Source: Sipunculus nudus
Lineage: Eukaryota > Annelida > Sipuncula > Golfingiida > Sipunculidae
NCBI GenBank assembly: GCA_026874595.1
Contig: CM049322.1
Location: forward strand, 33,746,340-33,810,339
DNA: 64,000 bases
Direction: 5' to 3'
The position numbers were made by a program, and so were the translations under genes. Each line of letters begins with the position of its first letter. The first letter of the stretch is position 1. The notes beneath the pieces were generated by a model. It was not told where the DNA came from and did no database searches. It worked only from the letters and a program-made list of their open reading frames with translations. Shown one piece after another: positions 1-12,764 of this stretch.

Positions 1-760
1 TAATGAATTTTCTAGAAAAAAGTCCTCAAAAAAATGAAATTTGGTAACTTTAAGCAATATTCTGCGACCTAAAGGAAAATATATCATGTGTGCACCCTGA
101 ATGTTACCTGATAAAAAAACGCATCTTTTAAACCTAGAAACATCTGACCATGCAACCAGTGAGGTTCTAGAAAAAATCTCCTTGGAAAGTTGAAATTAGG
201 TCATCGTGACATATTTTGTGATCTTCGGCTCGAAAGCATGATTTTGAGCACCAAGACAGTAAGACAGGGCTCAAATTGTGTCAGTAAGACAGGGCTCAAA
301 TGGTGTCCATACGGCCTAGAATCCTCTTACATAACACTAATGGATGTCCTGGGTAAATGTCCTCGGAAAAGTGAAAGTTGGTCAATGTGACCTATATCTG
401 CGACCTATAGGAAAAAAATGTCATATGGGCACCCTAAAGGTCTATCGACACAAATCGTATTTTTTAATCTAGAATAATCTAACAATACAACAGGGATATC
501 CTAGGAAAATCTTCTTTGGAACATGAAATTATGTCATGGTGACCTATATTTTGTGACCTTTGGTCCTAAAAACGATTTTGAGCAGTCAGACAGGGCTCAA
601 ATTGTATACATAAGGCCTAATATCCTTTAGCCGTACATTTCCGGATGTCCTGGGCAAATGATCTTTGAAAAGTAAAATTAGGTCATCGTGACCTATATCT
701 GCGACCTATAGGAAAAAGATGTCATATGAGCACCCTGACTGTCAGATGGGCACTAATCGT
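1..760. repeat. Diverged satellite, about 155-bp period
   Basis: Repeating blocks alternate between two types. One reads GGGCCGAAAACATGATTTTG then a CAGGGCTCAAATTGT stretch. The other reads CGACCTATAGGAAAAAGATG then GAGCACCCTGAATGTCAG. Each is followed by a variant of AGGCCTAGAATC and GGATGTCCTGGGCAAAT. A dimer spans about 310 bp. Paralogous with 34763-35530 and 57480-57950. Short open frames in it are by-products of the repeat. Confidence 0.75.
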
Positions 761-3700
761 ATTTTTTGACCTGGAAACATCCAACATTATATCCATCGTT
801 CATTGTATTATACTTCATTTAGTTTGGAATACTGGGGTTAAGTATTCAGCACTTTATATGATTAATCCTTTAGTCTACAAGGGCAATACATATACTAGTA
901 TATTGATCAAGCAATCAATAATGCTCGGCTCACATGAACCTGGTGCAGAGTGTCACAAATATAACAGAGATATCCGGTTTTCATCCTTGATGTTTTAAAT
1001 TATTATAATGATAAATATAGTAAAATCTCGCTATTACGAACACCTACAGTACTTGTCTAATTGGTTTGTTAAGTGGGCGGGGGTGGTCCTGGTAGCTGCG
1101 TGAGAATTAGGGCGAGATTTCCTTGTAAATATTGCAGCCCTTATACAGTAGAATATACAACCATTCCGCTTTTGGCTCATGTTATTTAATTATACACGGT
1201 AAATATGATTATAACATTGTGTTCTCAGTTATTATATATGACTGCTGAAGTTCAAGTGCAATAATGACCGTTTTCCAATCCACGTCATCAAATGATTGCC
1301 AGTCTGTTGATTTAACGTCTTTATTTTTAAAGGAGGGAGCTCTATATTGAATATGAAGATACATTTATCTCCCTACATCTGGTATGATGAAATAATACTT
1401 AGCTTGTAACATATAATAATTGAGTTTTTTTCTTTGAATTTGTAGAGTTTATCCAATATTTAATTTTTTATCGAATCTTTTGTACGTAGAAAATATTCTA
1501 ATCAAAAGCTTTATAAAAAAAATCCAAAAGTATTTCATCTTTTATTATGTTGTGAATTTATGGATTGAACCCTCTTTATATTGATATTCAATGTTTGCCT
1601 ATTGATGGTTTGACAATATCCATTTTGTTTATACACATTTTCTTATCAAGTTTTCATTGAAAATCCTACATTTTTATTCCTGTGTACGTCTACATAGACA
1701 TTGCAGTATATTCCCAAGTCTTCTCCTGTAACGACATTTCCTGACTTCATCTTTTTAGCGCACATACATAATATTGTATGGAAAATTGAAAAAATACACC
1801 TGATCTTTAAAATGTTTATATAAGTTATAAAATTAATATGAGTTCGCAGTAGCTTTTCCCATTCTTGAATTATGAAAAATCTTGTTTCTACCTATCACCA
1901 TACCTATCTTTTTATCTGCCTAATTATCTATTTGTCTATCTACTTTTTTATTTAATGTCATAAAGTTTCATAAATCATGTTTATTTAAGAGTCCAACAAA
2001 AGGTCTGTGCTTAGGAACTTCTTAACTGTATAGTGTTTATAAGGAAAAAAGGTCACATAAGTAATATTGCTTTGGTTGCTTAAATTTCTTTTGATAAGGC
2101 CGGGTTTATGAGCATATGCATCTTAACGCTTAAACTTTATGCATTAACATTGTAACAAAAATATAATTATAGACATAACACAAGTTACAATGACATAACG
2201 TGTAAGCCCTGGTGATGGAAGGTGCTTTCGAAGGCAGTGCACGACATATAAACAATGACGTAAGCATAAGAATAAGGCACTTTAATAATCGGGCGTCAAA
2301 AAACACACACTTATATAGATATATATATATATATATAACCAGCAATTGATCTACGCATGAACTCTATGTGACCTTAATTGCATATTCATTCAATGAATAA
2401 TGATGAGCATTTGACTACCGAGCAACTAATTAGCTGACCTTAAACATTGTAAAGCGTCAATTATCTGACAAAAACAAATTTTGCATAATTTGACAGAGCT
2501 CTGTCAAAAGTCGTACCAGTACCAATGTCGGCATTTTTTCGGGATATCCTTTTTATACAAATGAGACAGTATTAAAAGTTTTAACCAAAGATTGCAGGAG
2601 CCATTCTTCCAACTAAAGATAAAATAATGTTTTACCCGGCACGTAATTCGTATGAGACAAATAATCCAATAATTGCAAGACAATTCCAAGTGACTGCGAT
2701 TTATTCAACAATAAATATTGAGAACAGCGATACCAGTTGATGTCGCCAGTCAATGCAACGTAATAAGTCACTTTGTGACGACATTTTTATGTTGTAAACG
2801 GCTCTCGCTACCATGGGCAGGGAAAACCTTCTGTGAAGGAGCGTTCCTGGGTGTCATTATAGTAGTTAGTTTAAAAGGGTAGAGCATTTGTTCTGTGGTT
2901 GATAGGTCAATTGTCATAGGTTAGAGAGCAGACTTTTTTCCAGTCATTAGCGACACCTTTCGGTGCCGACTGGCCCTTGGTGTTCGATCAGAATAATCAT
3001 ACTTGGTTAAATATAACAAATATTTGATTTTTATATGGTTTCATGTATCTGGCTTATCTTGACAAAATACGAATCGCTAACCATAGAACCATACCTTGCA
3101 GATGACATTTACTGACGGTGTGCGCTTGTGTTCTAAACATATTATGCCTTGAATCTAAACATGACATAAGATGATCAGTAACACTTGTAACCAATGAATA
3201 ATATGTCCATATGATATATATGTATATATACATCTGGACATGCCAATGCATCTTCTAGTCAAGACGGGGTGTAATCTTCAGTTTATGATAAACAGCTTTA
3301 TTTGAAGTTTGATGGATGGTATAAAGAAAATTGTTTATGCAAATATCTTTAATAAAGGTTGGACCCCAAGGCTTGTTTGAATACTTTTTTTTTTATTTCT
3401 AGTGATTTTCAGGTTCGGTATTTTGATATTTTGAATATAGGGAAGAACAGGTCAGTGAAAGAAATGTCCTCGTTCATGTGTCATTAAAAAAATTCCCATT
3501 ATTGCTGCATTTTTGCTGTTTCTGCCCGGCATTTTTTGGTAGCGGCCAGTTTTGTGTCTTTCATTGTATTTCCTGTTAGGCTTCCACCATATCATGCATA
3601 ACTTAACAATAACAATAGGACGCTTTAAAAACAAATCTCTGTAGGTTCCGTCGCACTTTTGTGATTAGATTTTTTTTATATAATAACCGGGATTTTCTGA

Positions 3701-5280
3701 TCGTATGAAAAGGTAGGAGGCAGCAAAATTACTGGACTGCATACGACCTAGTTGCTCTTGGTAGTACTTGATAGTGGATTGTTCTTTTTTTATAGAACTT
3801 ATTAAAAACTTGCATCATGCCCAACAGTTGTATTTCATAAACACCACGATAGTATTGTTGACTGTGATATATTGAATAAAATGCGTTCACATAGATTCCA
3901 CAATTAAACTGGTTCATGATAAAATACTTTTCAAGCATAATAATTCAGCATAATTTGTTAAAGATTTATATCTCGAATAAGCAGGTGTTTTTAACATAAA
4001 AAAGTATTGCTAACGGTTAGAAATATTCAGTATGATGACCCAACTTATTTTCTACTATGATAAATATATAAAATAAACTTTTTGAAAGACCTTCTCTAAA
4101 TTTTGTAGAGTACAAGATAGTGGGGCGTTAAAAACAAATCTCCACGTCTTATAAAAATATAAGCCATACATTCCTATCCATACAATGGAAAATATCCTCA
4201 TGAAAAGTACCTGAAATTGCAAGAAAACCATCTGAGGGATTTGGCCTTTAATCTCAATTCTAGTTAAACCACTAATAGGTTTTCAAATTAAAGTTTTTTT
4301 TTTGGATTTGCATTCGAGACATATATACTCAAAAGAAAAAACAATCTCAACAATGAACAGAATTAAACTTAATTTGTACCTTACATTATTTTTCGAAATG
4401 AATACTGGCAGCATGATGTTAGAGACAATAAAACACAATTGGCAATGAAATAATAACAAAAATATACTTTTAACCATTCACATGCATTATGAACCAAATG
4501 CTTGCTCATTATTTAAAGAATTATATTTTTTTCCTATTTCATGTCCATTTAAAGAGAAATATGTTGTTACTAATTAGCTAGGTTTTACCAAGAGTTATAT
4601 TTACGTCCTTCATTACCCTACATAGGCAGGGGCTACGTTTTGCTCAACTTTTCGCTCCACAGTAACCGCTGCAAGGAGATTTGACCACCAGGCGTTGCTG
4701 TCTCTGTGGAATTCCTTTCAGTGTAATATTGAACAACTCCCCCCCCCCCCCCTGTTTTAATACACAGGATGCAATCGTATGTTCTTCGAACAGTGTCTAT
4801 ATTAAATTGCTGGTATCGTCTTTGGTCAGTATTTGTCCCGTGTGTTTGCAAATTTCAATTCTTGCAGTGCCACACGAAAAACTCCTCATGGGCGCAGTCA
4901 TCTTTGTTTACACGCCTAGTCAATGAAATGTTGTATTACACAGCGTCGGTTGTCAGTTTTGCCAAACCTGAAAAAAAAACATTCTTTCAATTTTCTCATA
5001 GCGTGAGTGGAAGGGCCTCGGGAGATCACGCGCTGTGTTCAGATCGTACGTGTTTTACATGACGCAGCCACAGGAGGACATAGACCCTACTCGTCTATAT
5101 ATTCTTTGTTAAAACGCACACATCCTACTCTCATCAAACATCAATTGACACAGAAATTATTATAGCACTGTTTAACGTATCTGTAATATAACGAAAACGG
5201 TCATACATACAAACAAGTGACACATGGGTCATCACGCTCAGTCGACTGACATCATGATAATATGTCCTTGCACAGACAAC
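761..5280. other. Block A body, no gene seen
   Basis: AT-rich sequence paralogous to 35540-40070 and partly to 57960-59150. No exon with convincing splice sites and no conserved frame was found. It includes short AT tracts (2317-2336, 3205-3232) and a C10-12 homopolymer near 4740 that varies in length between units. The T-rich stretch 1430-1560 and the AGGAGGGAGCTC block at 1331 are shared by all three units but unexplained. Confidence 0.6.
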
Positions 5281-6440
5281 TAATTAGGATAGGTGGCATC
5301 GTTTTTCATGCATATTAGTTAAAGTTCATCAAGACCCATTAGCACACCACATTTGCACACAAAATTGCACACCAATCTGACCAGCCTTTCCTGAGGAACC
5401 TGGCAAATTGTGTGTATTTTGCATTATTTCAGGGGTGCTAAAACATACCCCAAAACTCTGAGAATATAGGTCACTGTGACCCAATTCCAGGGAGAGCCTT
5501 TGAGGAAGTCTAAGGATGTCAAGATGGGAGATTCTGGGCCCCATGGTAATATTTGTGCCCTACTTTGGTATCAAATTTTCAAATATTCTTGAGGTACTTC
5601 TGAGCCCCATAGCTCTAAAACTATGGGTGACAGAAAACTAATTTCAGGTTTCCAAGGAGACTTTTCATGGGCCTCCCAGCATGTCAAGAGAGAAGATTCT
5701 AGGTCTAGTTGTTACAATGTGTGCCCTTTTAATAGATGACCGCATCTTTAAAGGTCACAAAAATAGATAAAAAATAGTAAAAATAAAAAAATACAGGTGG
5801 CGCCACCAGTCTGCAGAAACAGAAACTGTTGAAACACTCCATGATCAATATCCATGCAAATAATCATGGTGATCAAAGCATTAGTTGTTCAGATTCTTGA
5901 GCTTTTGTATTAAATTTTCCATTATTCTGGGGGGGGGGGGAGGGTGCGTACTTGGAAGTCCCATAGCTCACAGGTTTTGGGAAACAGAGACCTAACTCCA
6001 GGTTTGCCAAGGAGACTTTTCATGGGTCTCCCTGCATGTCCAGTTGCATGATTCTAAGCATGCATGATTCTAAGTCCAGTCATTAAGATTTGTGCCCTAT
6101 TAAGAGATGACGGCATCTTTTAAGGTCTCAAGAATAGAGAAAATAAATCGTGAAAAATAAAAAAAAAATAGAAATGGCACCTCCAGTGTGCAAAAACTGA
6201 TGTTACATCCCATGATTAATATTCATGCAAAGAATCATTTTGATCAATGCATTAGTTGTTCAGATATTTGAAATTTTGTATCAAATTTTCCATTATTCTA
6301 GGGGTACTTCGGAGCCCCATTGCTTGTAGAATATGGGTAACAGAGCCCTAATTCCAGGTTTCCAAGGAGATTTTTCATGGACCTCTCTGGATGTAAAATT
6401 ATGCAATTCTAGATCCAGTTGTTACGATACATGTCTTGTT
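5281..6440. repeat. Degenerate tandem repeat, about 370-bp period
   Basis: Three imperfect copies are recognisable by GAGCCCCATAGCT, ACAGAGACCTAATTCCAGG, TTTCCAAGGAGACTTTTCAT and GGTCACAAAAATAGA (starts near 5540, 5930 and 6290). A G11 run sits at 5931-5941. The paralog is 40075-41230, where the G run is longer. It adjoins the GTTAACGGACAGAC end motif and so forms the right interior of the large repeat that opens with AGCTCATCTGAGC. Confidence 0.7.
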
Positions 6441-6528
6441 AACGGACAGACGACCGGTTTGGCTAGATGGACGACGGACAAAGAGTGATCGCTATAGCTC
6501 AGATGAATTACAGTCAACTGAGCTAAAA
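6430..6528 (-). repeat. Right end of AGCTCATCTGAGC / GTCCGTCC repeat family
   Basis: Reads GTTAACGGACAGACGACCGG and then GATCGCTATAGCTCAGATGA and GAGCTAAAA. On the opposite strand this matches the left-end motif at 33881-33960 (AGCTCATCTGAGCTATAGC, CCGTCCGTCCGTTAAC). The two ends are inverted, as in a terminal-inverted-repeat element, with the satellites inside. I recall this motif as common in bivalves but cannot assign a named family. Confidence 0.6.
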
Positions 6529-6824
6529 TTATTCATAAAGTATAAAAATATTGAATTCAATTAATTTCAATGCAAGCATGATTGCAGTATTGGATAAAAA
6601 AGGACTTCTTAATGTGTGTAATTATATTTGTACAGAAAATATTTGACAGGGACATGCGTGTTCAAAAAGTTCCTGTATAAGTCCTTGGGGTGTATTTAGT
6701 TATGACAATACAACAATTGAGGGGTTTTAAGACAAATGATTACAAGGAAAAAAAGTTTTGTTACTTTTAACTTGCAACCGAACCATAACTTTAGACAGAT
6801 ACAAAAAGGTTCATCATTAAGAGT
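6529..6824. other. Unique spacer left of the foldback element
   Basis: Paralogous to 41313-41555 and 59370-59530. Nothing gene-like. Bases 6765-6816 (TTAACTTGCAACCGAACC onward) are absent from the unit 2 copies, so either a small insertion here or a deletion there lies next to the foldback insertion site. Confidence 0.5.
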
Positions 6825-6832
6825 GTCTCAAG
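6825..6832. repeat. Target-site duplication, left
   Basis: GTCTCAAG directly before the left inverted repeat; an identical 8-mer lies at 9998-10005. Confidence 0.85.
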
Positions 6833-6958
6833 GAATACAGGAACTCTCGGCCCCAGAGACACTCGTCCCAGAGACACTCGGCCCCAGCGACTCTCGGCCC
6901 CAGAGACACTCGGCCCCTGAGACGCTCGGCCCCAGAGACACTCGGCCCCTAGTCAGCA
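6833..6958 (+). repeat. Left inverted repeat of the foldback element
   Basis: Tandem 16-bp units with AGAGACACTC, AGCGACTCTC and TGAGACGCTC variants, ending CCCCTAGTCAGCAGG. The variant order is the same as in the right copy read in reverse, so the arm was copied as a block. Further degenerate units continue to about 7015. Confidence 0.85.
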
Positions 6959-8627
6959 GGACCCAGCGACACTCGGCCCCGTCCGGTCGCCGCCCCCAGA
7001 GACACTCGGCCCAGGGGTCTAGCCTCGGGAAACCCCTCAGAAAACCTTCCCGTAGTTATCCCTTCCGGGCCAGAGGTCTGATACTAGTTCCCCGTCTTAT
7101 ACTAGCTTAGAAAAACCCCTCAGAAAACAACTTCCCGTAGATATACTGAGTCGGAAGTCGGAGAATGGAAGCCTGTTTTTTTTACCGTCTTAGGTTCATT
7201 AGGGAAGGGTTTAATGAGTCAAAACAAAAACGAGAGAAAGTGAAAGTAAAACGTATTTATTAATAAATAAATATTTATTAATTGAAAAGAGTGTTTAATG
7301 TTAAATATGTAGTTCCTGATTACAATCATAGGCAATATATACACAAACCGAAATAGAAAACGTTCCAAATATCACAGTATGAATGAAGTATATGAAAGTT
7401 ACCCGTAAAGTCACCAAATTACAAATTAAAAAGTAGGCTTATATACAAGTTTACTGTCAATTTACACACATATATAAAACAAATCAAAGTAGAAAGTGTT
7501 TTCTACTTCGTGTTTTCTACTTCTAATTTCTAACTAATGTTAACTAACGTTAATGTTCTAACCAATGATAGAGCGTACATAAAGAAGCAAGAATACACAC
7601 ACAATGCCAAAATCTTAAAGAAACGGTAAATTATGACTATTTCCACATATACACATCAAATATCGTTAATGTTTTAACTAATGATGGAGCGTACGTAAAA
7701 AAAGCAATGGTATAAGGACTCTTCTCTAATGGGATTAATATGTATGCAAAATTCATATATATACAAAGCCAAAATCATAAAGAAACTGTAATTTACGACT
7801 ATTAGGAACGGCAATTTATGACTATTTCCACATATAGGGTAGGGCAGGGCAAGACGCCCGCCTTAAGCGGAGACGTGTCCTGCCGGTTCTGAAACATCTT
7901 TAAATCATATTTTTTTATTGTCAAAAGGTCAGATATATTCGAGAAAATAAATTCTGATGGGAATTTTGGAACATTTCAGAATATTTTCGACGAAATCGGG
8001 AAAAGATATATCCTCTGACCATGGGCGTTTTACCCCAGACTTGGGGCGATATGCCCATGGGTGGGCATTTTACCCCGCTCTCTTCATTCATTCTCGAGCT
8101 TCCATTTTTAGATAATAACAGTGCAAACTCATTTGCCTAAAGTACTGTATTTAAGGGAAAATTACAGCCAAACTTCAAATCGAATGTTATTTTTATGCTT
8201 AAATACTAGAAAATGGGTTACACTTTATTTGATGACCAATTCTTGGAATACTATACAAAGCTAAGCTCTTTTTAGTGTTTCGGGGGACGCCGAAGTCTCT
8301 GGAGGCCACCTTTTAACTTGCTCCTTCAGCAACAGCTTTACCAGTCAGTCGTAATACATCCTGCCCATAGACATCTTGCGTGGATTTCGGAGTATATATG
8401 TTAGAGTCATCTGAAAAAAGTGAGACAGCTTTCAATAACTTTCACTTCTCTCTCTCCCAAACCACCACACCATTTTATATATATATAATATACCTGTGTT
8501 ATAAGACCATCCGTGGTTCTCACTAGAAGTGGGTTTAATTCACAGGTCAGTAAAAACCAATGTGAATGTTTTTGGTTCACTAAGTGTGGTCTTATTAGAC
8601 AGATGATCTTTCAGACAGGTTACACTG

Positions 8628-8630
<3 letters not shown>

Positions 8631-8674
<44 letters not shown>

Positions 8675-8687
8675 ATATATATATATA
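8631..8687. repeat. (TA)n microsatellite
   Basis: Nearly pure TA repeat with two interruptions, inside the foldback element. Confidence 0.95.
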
Positions 8688-8960
8688 AATATAAAGTATG
8701 GGGTATATATATATGTATGTATATTTATAAAGGCCTTTTTATATATAGGCCTATATATATATTTATGGTTATGGTTTATGGTTACACCAAGGGACTCATT
8801 ATACCCTTTAAAAGGTCCACAAAACCTGACGGAGGGGTTTAGCCTTAAAAAACTGGGGGAAACACTGCAAAAAAAGGTAATTTGCTCTCGCGACGGGGGG
8901 GTTTAAACCCCCTAAATTCCCCCCCCCCTCTGGATCCGCCACTGTATATATATATATATA

Positions 8961-9188
8961 TATTCCGATTTCTCCCTCCTCTTTTCTTTCATTCATTCAG
9001 CCATTCTGTCCACCTGGCTTGTTAATGACTTCATGGTTAGTTGATTATGGATATGCTCAATCAGGGGTTTACCGAACTTACTATGCAATCAAAGGTTATT
9101 GTTTTGACGGCAGTAATCACAGCCAACAAGATCATAAAGACGGCAATTTAACTTTGATCAATACCGAGATAAACGGATCAATATCGAA

Positions 9189-9244
<56 letters not shown>

Positions 9245-9480
9245 GTTCTGATTTCTCCCTCTTCTTTTCTTTCGTTCATTCAGCCATTCTGTCCACCTGG
9301 CTTGTAAATGACTTCATGGTTAGTTGATCATGGATATGCTCAATCAGGGGTTTACCGAACTTACTATGCAATCAAAGGTCATTGTTATGACAGCAGTAAT
9401 CACAGCCAACAAGATCACAAAGACGGCAATTAGACTTTGATCAATACCGAGACAAACGGATCAATACCGAGGTAAATTTA
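8961..9480. repeat. Tandem duplication, 283-bp period
   Basis: Two copies beginning near TTTCTCCCTC (8968 and 9251) carry CACCTGGCTTGT at 9011 and 9294, TATGCTCAATCAGGGG and GCCAACAAGATCA. They are separated by the TA tract 9191-9239. Copy differences are few, so the duplication happened inside the foldback element fairly recently. Confidence 0.85.
9191..9239. repeat. (TA)n microsatellite
   Basis: Uninterrupted TA tract between the two 283-bp copies. Confidence 0.95.
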
Positions 9481-9872
9481 ACGGTGACAATTTCTCATTT
9501 TATATCAGTTATTTCTTGATTCATTTATATAAATACTACAGCGTATTATAAAAAATAATACGAACACCGATTATATTTGGCTCCTACAACGTTTATTGCA
9601 TCCATTTATTTGGCGTGACCACCACAGGATAATGGTTTAGCACCTTTCATTTAACCATCTATAAATTTTTTATAAGTCATATACAAAGATAATTTTATGA
9701 TATCAGGGCTACACGAAGATATGTTTCACAAGAAAGGACGGTCCATGCCGAGGCCTGGTCCCAATATTTTTTTGGGGTATGTTAATGCGGCCTTCAGGAA
9801 ACAGTTGAAATGAACGAACACATAAGCTTACGAAAACTAATAATTTAAGAGGAGACATAACTGACTAGGCAT

Positions 9873-9997
9873 GCTGACTAGGGGCCGAGTGTCGCTGGGG
9901 CCGAGCGTCTCAGGGGCCGAGTGTCTCTGGGGCCGAGAGTCGCTGGGGCCGAGTGTCTCTGGGACGAGTGTCTCTGGGGCCGAGAGTTCCTGTTACC
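9873..9997 (-). repeat. Right inverted repeat of the foldback element
   Basis: Reverse complement of 6833-6958 with only a few differences (AGCGACACTC for AGAGACACTC in one unit, CATGC for CAGGA at the inner edge). Confidence 0.85.
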
Positions 9998-10005
9998 GTC
10001 TCAAG
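9998..10005. repeat. Target-site duplication, right
   Basis: GTCTCAAG, followed by TCCAACGG, the continuation seen in unit 2 as TCCAATGG. Confidence 0.85.
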
Positions 10006-10649
10006 TCCAACGGATATTAAGTCTCACTGATCGCCTGTATGTGACAATCCTGATACTAATTTAGCATGTCTTTTTCTTACCAACTAAAACAACATGCAAA
10101 ATATGTCATCGGAACAACCCTTTATCCACAAACAAATTGCCTAGTGTTAAAGCTTCTATCACATTTTCTGCACATTTTTATTTATATCGGCTGTTTAATG
10201 AGGTTTAATGAAAAAAAAATGTCCTTTATTGGGTGGAAGGGTAGATACTGTGTCTAACGCGTGCACAAGTTAATGATCAACATGGTTAAGCACGTCCCCT
10301 AATTATAAAAGTAAACCTTATATAATTTCGCAATTAAATGGACACAGGTGTTTACAAAATGTACCTCAGGGCTGCTACAGGTCTTTTGAGATCCTAAAAT
10401 GCTGTTTTGGCCATTTTTTTTTGTATCACCTCAATGGTTCTTCCACATATTGTTTCGTTTTTCCGTTTATCTATTATCCAAAATTAAAACATATGCATAC
10501 ACGTTTTACACTGAATCCTTAAGCATATAAAAAACTAAACCTTTGCATGATTTGTCAAGTTAATGAGGATTCAAATTTGGATAGTATCTTCAAAATAAAT
10601 ATTATCAATCCTAAATTAATCACTTTTTATTTGTAACCATCTTTAATAA

Positions 10650-10689
<40 letters not shown>

Positions 10690-12520
10690 TATTGGTTACC
10701 ATCGTGCAGGCGAGATTTCTTATTAAGGTGTGTTATTTTAGAAGTGTTTTTTTTTCACTATGTAGATTAAGTGTGTATTAGATAATAACATATCGTGTTT
10801 TAAAATATTATTTCAGTTTTTGCTACATCCTGTTTTATAGTGATCAGTTTACAGCAAAATGTGAGTAAATAAATCAAATTCTTTCGGTGCACGTTAATTT
10901 TTTTAAGGCATATTCTTCTGCTTTTTATACGTTTGTTTCATCTAGAGTTACAGAACAATGACATCATTGCCCTGAAATCAGCTATCAATACATACTTTAG
11001 AGAATATGTCTTAAACGTCCCCGCTTTATCAGTAAATATGAGTTTATCAACCACCCTTCGTGGCTTATGGGCAGACCATACATGGTCTTATATCCTTTTT
11101 GTTTGTGACTGGGTGATGTTGTTAACATATGAAAACAATAAGATTTCATTACTTCCATGTGGTTCCTTGCTTAACCATGCCTTTTCCCTTAACATCATTA
11201 TGTGTTTGATTGAATTAAAGAAAAAAAGTAAAATAAGTTTTCATATCTTATAAACGTCACGCATTGTTCAAGTGTTAGTACGTAAATGTGTTTTATATGT
11301 AATAACAAGTAATGATAAATATAATAACCATATACGAAACAATACAGTATTCATGTTAATGGTATATTATGTATTAACATTATAAGCCCTGAAAATTAGT
11401 GTTAATATCTTATTAACTGGCACATTAAACGTACTTACCGACGTTATTTTTATAAATGCCTTCATTTTGCAGCTTTTTCTGTATAGACATAAAAATGACC
11501 AACATATGTATTATCTTATATTATACAATGCTTGAACCATAACCTTGAGTATTCCTGTGAAATAATTTATGGTATTGCATGCACTCATTTATCAAGACAC
11601 TCATTAGATGCAAATCCTTCTTAAAATAACTATAACATATTTAGCAAATTTTGTAAACAGCTGTACATGTTCTACGACAATAGTTGCTATTGTGAATTCC
11701 TATTCTGTTAATTTGATATAATTGTGTTGCCTTGAGTAGTACCCTTTAAAATAACTGCATCAAAAGTGTGTATCTGAGGTGATTAATGGGCAACTTTCTA
11801 TAGAAAACCATTTTAGGTCACAAAAAGTCTCCCGTGGAATCAATTAGCATTCTTTAATGTCGATACGGAATCAACATATTAAATTAGCAGATGTTGTATT
11901 TTATCCACAGAGAAGCACATGATGTAACACGTACGTCCGAACAGCGGACCAAATGAATGCTAAAATCTTGTAGGGATTAACAGTTGTAGCAATTAAAGTA
12001 TACATTCGTTATTTTAAACCCCTTTTATACAAGTGACATTAAAGTATAGGTGACTTCATTTTAATAAATATTCATGATTTTTTTTCTTAAACTAACAATT
12101 ATAGCGCAAAAAGAAAATAATCCTGAGACCAGACTTCACATTCAATAAATACGTCATTTCACATTTTGTCCTTAATTCTGAACAGGGACACCAATGTCTG
12201 ACAGCGAGTATTTAAGTCTAGTTTATATTGGGATGAATACAAGTATAAACTCTAAGGAAAGGCTCTATCATAGAACCAGTGATACATTATATCTGAAAAA
12301 TAAACGTGGGTATAAGACCACTAAGTGTGATGTGACATAGGAATCTGTTTTAGTTATTCCTTTATGCTTGTCTCAAAATAAATAAATAGCTTCTTCAATA
12401 CATCAGTGCTTGGAGTAATACGTGTAACAAACCGAACAAAAATGAACACATTATGACAATTACATGATAGTATATGCATAGAAAATGCACGTTTTGTAAT
12501 CAAATTATGTTCTTTTACAT
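10006..12520. other. Block A right half, no gene seen
   Basis: Paralogous to 41560-43372, 45355-47168 and 59540-62270. The stretch around 10950-11250 is open on the plus strand here, but its unit 2 paralogs carry in-frame stops and indels, so it is not a gene. A (TA)n tract lies at 10653-10687. Long blocks such as 11380-11480 (AACTGGCACATTAAACGTAC) are unusually well kept in all copies without an obvious function. Confidence 0.55.
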
Positions 12521-12525
12521 AATAA

Positions 12526-12600
12526 TTAACTCTGTATAACATAACATATCTTTTTATTTTTTTCAACGGTCGATTCGTCTACAAATGTCGCGTATGGTTC
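12526..12600 (-). other. Conserved open stretch, possible alternative 3' exon
   Basis: The minus-strand reading EPYATFVDESTVEKNKK then a stop is open. The 38 bp encoding EPYATFVDESTV differ from the unit 3 paralog (62300-62337) at only two positions, fewer than the flanks. It lies 3' of the CTLD tail exons on the same strand. An acceptor-like TTATGAG precedes it, but its phase does not match the preceding exon and unit 3 has a stop there. It may be untranslated or an alternative end. Confidence 0.25.
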
Positions 12601-12764
12601 ACAACATTGTCTCATAACACAAATGTAGTAAGAACTAACCCAATAGGTTCCTTATTATTATATAATGCTTTACTGACATAGATATTTTATACTTCCGAAC
12701 GACAAATCATTCTTGCCATCAGTCTGACTTTGCACGTATATGCGATATATGCCATTTCCTTTTT

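Larger units (their letters stand above)
6833..9997. mobile_element. Foldback-like element, 3165 bp, repetitive TIRs
   Basis: The element starts GAATACAGGAACTCTCGG and ends CCGAGAGTTCCTGTTACC. Its left 126 bp (6833-6958) and right 125 bp (9873-9997) are inverted repeats that are nearly identical for over 100 bp. Each is a tandem array of a 16-bp unit close to GGCCCCAGAGACACTC. It is flanked by GTCTCAAG at 6825-6832 and 9998-10005, and both unit 2 copies (near 41552 and 45352) have a single GTCTCAAG, an empty site. The interior has no transposase-like frame. It holds AT tracts, a 283-bp tandem duplication and GC-rich patches at 7840-8080. The structure fits foldback elements or a non-autonomous DNA transposon with an 8-bp target duplication. 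Confidence 0.85.

Noticed and set aside
726-998. 90-codon frame with a paralog at 35507
   Set aside because: Lies at the satellite edge; copies differ by indels and it has no recognisable features.
6736-7110. 124-codon plus-strand frame rich in PETLGP repeats
   Set aside because: It is the read-through of the 16-bp repeat arm of the foldback element, not a protein.
10933-11253. 106-codon plus-strand frame
   Set aside because: The paralogs at 42595 and 46395 have in-frame stops and indels, and no splice or domain evidence exists.
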